Below are positions 13,558 to 15,500 of a stretch of 15,500 nt of DNA, piece after piece. The stretch is from Nitrosotalea sp. Lineage in GTDB: Archaea > Halobacteriota > Syntropharchaeia > Alkanophagales > Methanospirareceae. The DNA lies in contig DYFG01000027.1 in assembly GCA_020725315.1 (NCBI GenBank), forward strand, positions 1-15,500. Direction: 5' to 3'. The translations under genes were made by a program, and so were the position numbers. The notes under the pieces are model-generated. The model was not told the origin of the DNA. It was given only the letters and a program-made list of their open reading frames with translations, and did not search any database. Position 1 is the stretch's first letter. Each line of letters opens with the position of its first letter.

Positions 13558-15500
13558 ATGAAACGGGTTGAGGTAGGAATAACGGACGCGGAAGACGAAG
13601 AATTGAAGCGAATAAGTGAAGGGATGGGGCTTTCACTCAGTTTGGACGAGATGCGAAGGGTAAAGCAGTATTTCGTTACGAGAAACAGAGAGCCCACGGA
13701 TGTGGAGTTGCAAAGTATAGCACAGGCATGGTCCGAGCATTGTTGCTACAAGAGTTCTAAAAAGGTATTGGAAGAGTTCATTTTTGACATAGAAGCGCCA
13801 CAAAATATATTGGTGATAAAAGAAGATGCAGCAGTCTTAGAATTTGACGAGGAACATGCGTATGTCTTCGCCTTTGAGAGCCATAACCATCCTTCTGCTA
13901 TAGAACCCTATGGGGGTGCCGCAACAGGAATAGGAGGGATTATACGGGATGTGGTCTGCATGGGTGCGCAGCCTGTCGCATTAATTGATCCGTTGTTCTT
14001 CGGGCCTCTGGATTATCCTGATGAAAAACTTCCTGAGGAGGTAAAGCATCCACGGTTCTTGTTTACCGGTGTTGTTGCCGGGATAAGCGACTATGGGAAT
14101 CGAATTGGCATTCCAACATGTGCAGGTATGATTTATTTCCACGAGGGCTACGTGGGCAATTGCGTGGTGAATGTCGGCTGTGTGGGGATAATGAAGAAGG
14201 ATGACCTGAGAAGGAGCATGGCGAGAACCGGTGAAGTGCTTGTTCTGGTTGGCGGGAAAACAGGGAGGGATGGGATACACGGCGTGACTTTTGCTTCGAT
14301 AGAGTTAACTGGTGAAGAGGAATTCAGAAGTGCGGTTCAATTAGGCGACCCGATAACAAAGGAACCGTTGATGCATGCGATACTCGAGGCGACTGAGAAG
14401 AGATTAATAATCGGGATGAAGGACCTCGGCGGGGGTGGCTTATCATGTGCGGTGAGTGAGATGTGCCATGCAGGTGGCTGCGGTGCTGAGATTCATTTAG
14501 AGCGGGTGAAGCTAAAGGAGAAGGGTCTTCGTGCGTGGGAGATATGGGTCTCGGAATCACAGGAACGGTTTTTAATCACCACGGAGCCGGAGAAAGTGGG
14601 AGCGTTGCTGGAACTATTCGAGAACTGGGATGTCGATGCCACGGTTATAGGTCAAACTTTAGGAAAGTTTGATCAAAATGCTTCGCAACAAACTTTTAAA
14701 AAAAGTTTGAAAGATGATTCTTCAACAGTTCCGCAGATAAGGATTTTCCATGATGGTGAGAAGGTATTCGAGCTGGAGACAGATTTTCTGCTCTCTTGTC
14801 CGAGGTATGTGCGTCCGATGGAGGTGAGGAGGAAGGAGAAGGAGGAACTCGTGGAGATCGAAGAGCCGGAAGACTACACTGAAACGTTAAAAATGGTGCT
14901 CGCCTCTCCGAATATCGCCTCTCGTGAATTTGTTATACGACAATATGACCATGAGGTGCGAGCCGCTACGGTATTAAAGCCGTTACAAGGGTTGATAGGG
15001 AAAGAGACGCATGGCGATGCCGCGGTGATAAAGCCGTTAGAGGACTCTTATAAGGGGCTTGCGATTACTTCAGATGTAAATCCGTCCTTTTGCAGACGAA
15101 ATCCGTTCTGGGGTGCTGCGAGTGCGGTGGACGAAGTGTGCAGGAATTTAACGTCGGTCGGTGCCGTGCCCCATTCATTTGCAGACTGCTTGAATTTCGG
15201 CAATCCAGAGAAGCCGGAACGGATGGGCGAGTTCTACGAATGCTGTCGGGGTCTCGGTTACATGGCGTCCACATTGGGGGTACCCTTTGTGAGCGGTAAT
15301 GTGAGTTTTTATAATGAATCAGCCGCGATGAGAGAGTCTATTCCTCCCACGCCCACTATTCTGGGTATCGGGCTCTGCGACGATGTGAGAAAATGCATCA
15401 CCGTGGACGTAAAGGAAGTTGGGAATTTCTTATATCTGATAGGAGAAACGAAAAAGGAGTTAGGCGGAAGTGAGTATTATAAGTTACGGCGTGTAGCAGG
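13558..15500 (+). CDS. purL: Phosphoribosylformylglycinamidine synthase subunit PurL (3' end cut by window)
   Basis: This is the synthetase subunit of FGAM synthase (purine synthesis step 4), which uses ATP and ammonia from PurQ to convert FGAR to FGAM. The frame is open for 647 codons to the window edge; archaeal PurL is usually a little over 700 residues, so only the C-terminal part is missing. Visible motifs are WSEHCCYKSS (58-67) with the active-site His61, FESHNHPS (106-113), IEPYGGAATGIGGIIRD (115-131), DLGGGGL (289-295), and in the second half LNFGNPEKPERMGEFYE and PTPTILGIG. The start is the ATG at 13558 after GAGAAGG (13548-13554). An unusual stretch of about 20 residues (about 366-385, rich in Gln, Lys and Ser) sits between VIG and IRIFHDGE. 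It is encoded by a palindromic repeat and looks like a loop insertion. PurQ and PurS are not in the window. Confidence 0.95.
   Translation, partial: MKRVEVGITDAEDEELKRISEGMGLSLSLDEMRRVKQYFVTRNREPTDVELQSIAQAWSEHCCYKSSKKVLEEFIFDIEAPQNILVIKEDAAVLEFDEEHAYVFAFESHNHPSAIEPYGGAATGIGGIIRDVVCMGAQPVALIDPLFFGPLDYPDEKLPEEVKHPRFLFTGVVAGISDYGNRIGIPTCAGMIYFHEGYVGNCVVNVGCVGIMKKDDLRRSMARTGEVLVLVGGKTGRDGIHGVTFASIELTGEEEFRSAVQLGDPITKEPLMHAILEATEKRLIIGMKDLGGGGLSCAVSEMCHAGGCGAEIHLERVKLKEKGLRAWEIWVSESQERFLITTEPEKVGALLELFENWDVDATVIGQTLGKFDQNASQQTFKKSLKDDSSTVPQIRIFHDGEKVFELETDFLLSCPRYVRPMEVRRKEKEELVEIEEPEDYTETLKMVLASPNIASREFVIRQYDHEVRAATVLKPLQGLIGKETHGDAAVIKPLEDSYKGLAITSDVNPSFCRRNPFWGAASAVDEVCRNLTSVGAVPHSFADCLNFGNPEKPERMGEFYECCRGLGYMASTLGVPFVSGNVSFYNESAAMRESIPPTPTILGIGLCDDVRKCITVDVKEVGNFLYLIGETKKELGGSEYYKLRRVA
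14652..14710. repeat. Palindromic element inserted in frame in purL
   Basis: This 59-base AT-rich element begins TCAAACTTT and ends AAAGTTTGA, a perfect 9-base terminal inverted repeat. Each end also has its own hairpin. The left one has arms at 14652-14660 and 14664-14672 around AGG. The right one has arms CAAACTTTT (14689-14697) and AAAAGTTTG (14701-14709) around AAA. The centre holds ATGCTTCGCAA. It is translated in frame as part of PurL, at the extra residues of about 365-385. Its base make-up and symmetry differ sharply from the surrounding GC-richer purL sequence, which points to a mobile or selfish small repeat. No second copy was seen in this window. Confidence 0.75.

Overview
The window looks archaeal, most likely a euryarchaeote of the methanogen or methane-oxidiser type. 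The evidence is an XPD-type iron-sulphur helicase, a SecF of archaeal form, a stand-alone PurL, and a cluster of GT-C-like membrane proteins (DUF2298/YYY and TIGR03663/Agl23-like) that I recall mainly from archaea and Chloroflexi. TATA-like boxes lie close to start codons, and genes are packed with 1-7 base overlaps. No rRNA or other lineage marker is present, so the placement is an inference.

Layout. (1) Positions 1-239 are non-coding at the left edge and hold a GC-rich hairpin repeat (about 41-120). (2) Positions 240-8460 are one tightly packed minus-strand operon read right to left: an Agl23-like GT-C membrane protein, an FAD-dependent oxidoreductase, a flippase-like (LPG synthase TM/UPF0104) membrane protein, and two tandem DUF2298 (YYY) membrane proteins. 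It appears to start from a TATA box at 8489-8497 with almost no leader. (3) Divergently, on the plus strand, come a GT4 glycosyltransferase (8621-9682) and, one base later, an XPD-family helicase (9684-11588). (4) Positions 11617-12475 hold small poorly known genes: an acidic-tailed minus-strand protein, a 51-residue plus-strand ORF, and an apparently N-terminally truncated Zc3h12a-like (NYN/PIN fold) RNase. (5) A minus-strand secF with no secD beside it faces away from purL, which runs off the right end.

How the genes may work together. The five-gene operon plus the divergent GT4 gene looks like a pathway for building and transferring a lipid-linked sugar or cell-surface glycan. In this reading GT4 adds a sugar on the cytoplasmic side, the flippase-like protein helps movement across the membrane, the Agl23-like and YYY proteins act as polyprenol-sugar-dependent transferases outside, and the flavoprotein modifies a lipid or sugar. 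This is inferred from families and context. The helicase, secF and purL are housekeeping genes.

Most notable sequence observations. Two unrelated kinds of small palindromic repeat are inserted in frame inside conserved genes. One is a GC-rich hairpin element in the second YYY gene, with a second copy near the left edge. The other is a 59-base element with 9-base inverted ends inside purL. Both add roughly 14-20 residues at what look like loops. The second point of interest is the RNase fragment, which lacks the first catalytic strand yet has a strong ribosome binding site and overlaps an upstream small ORF.
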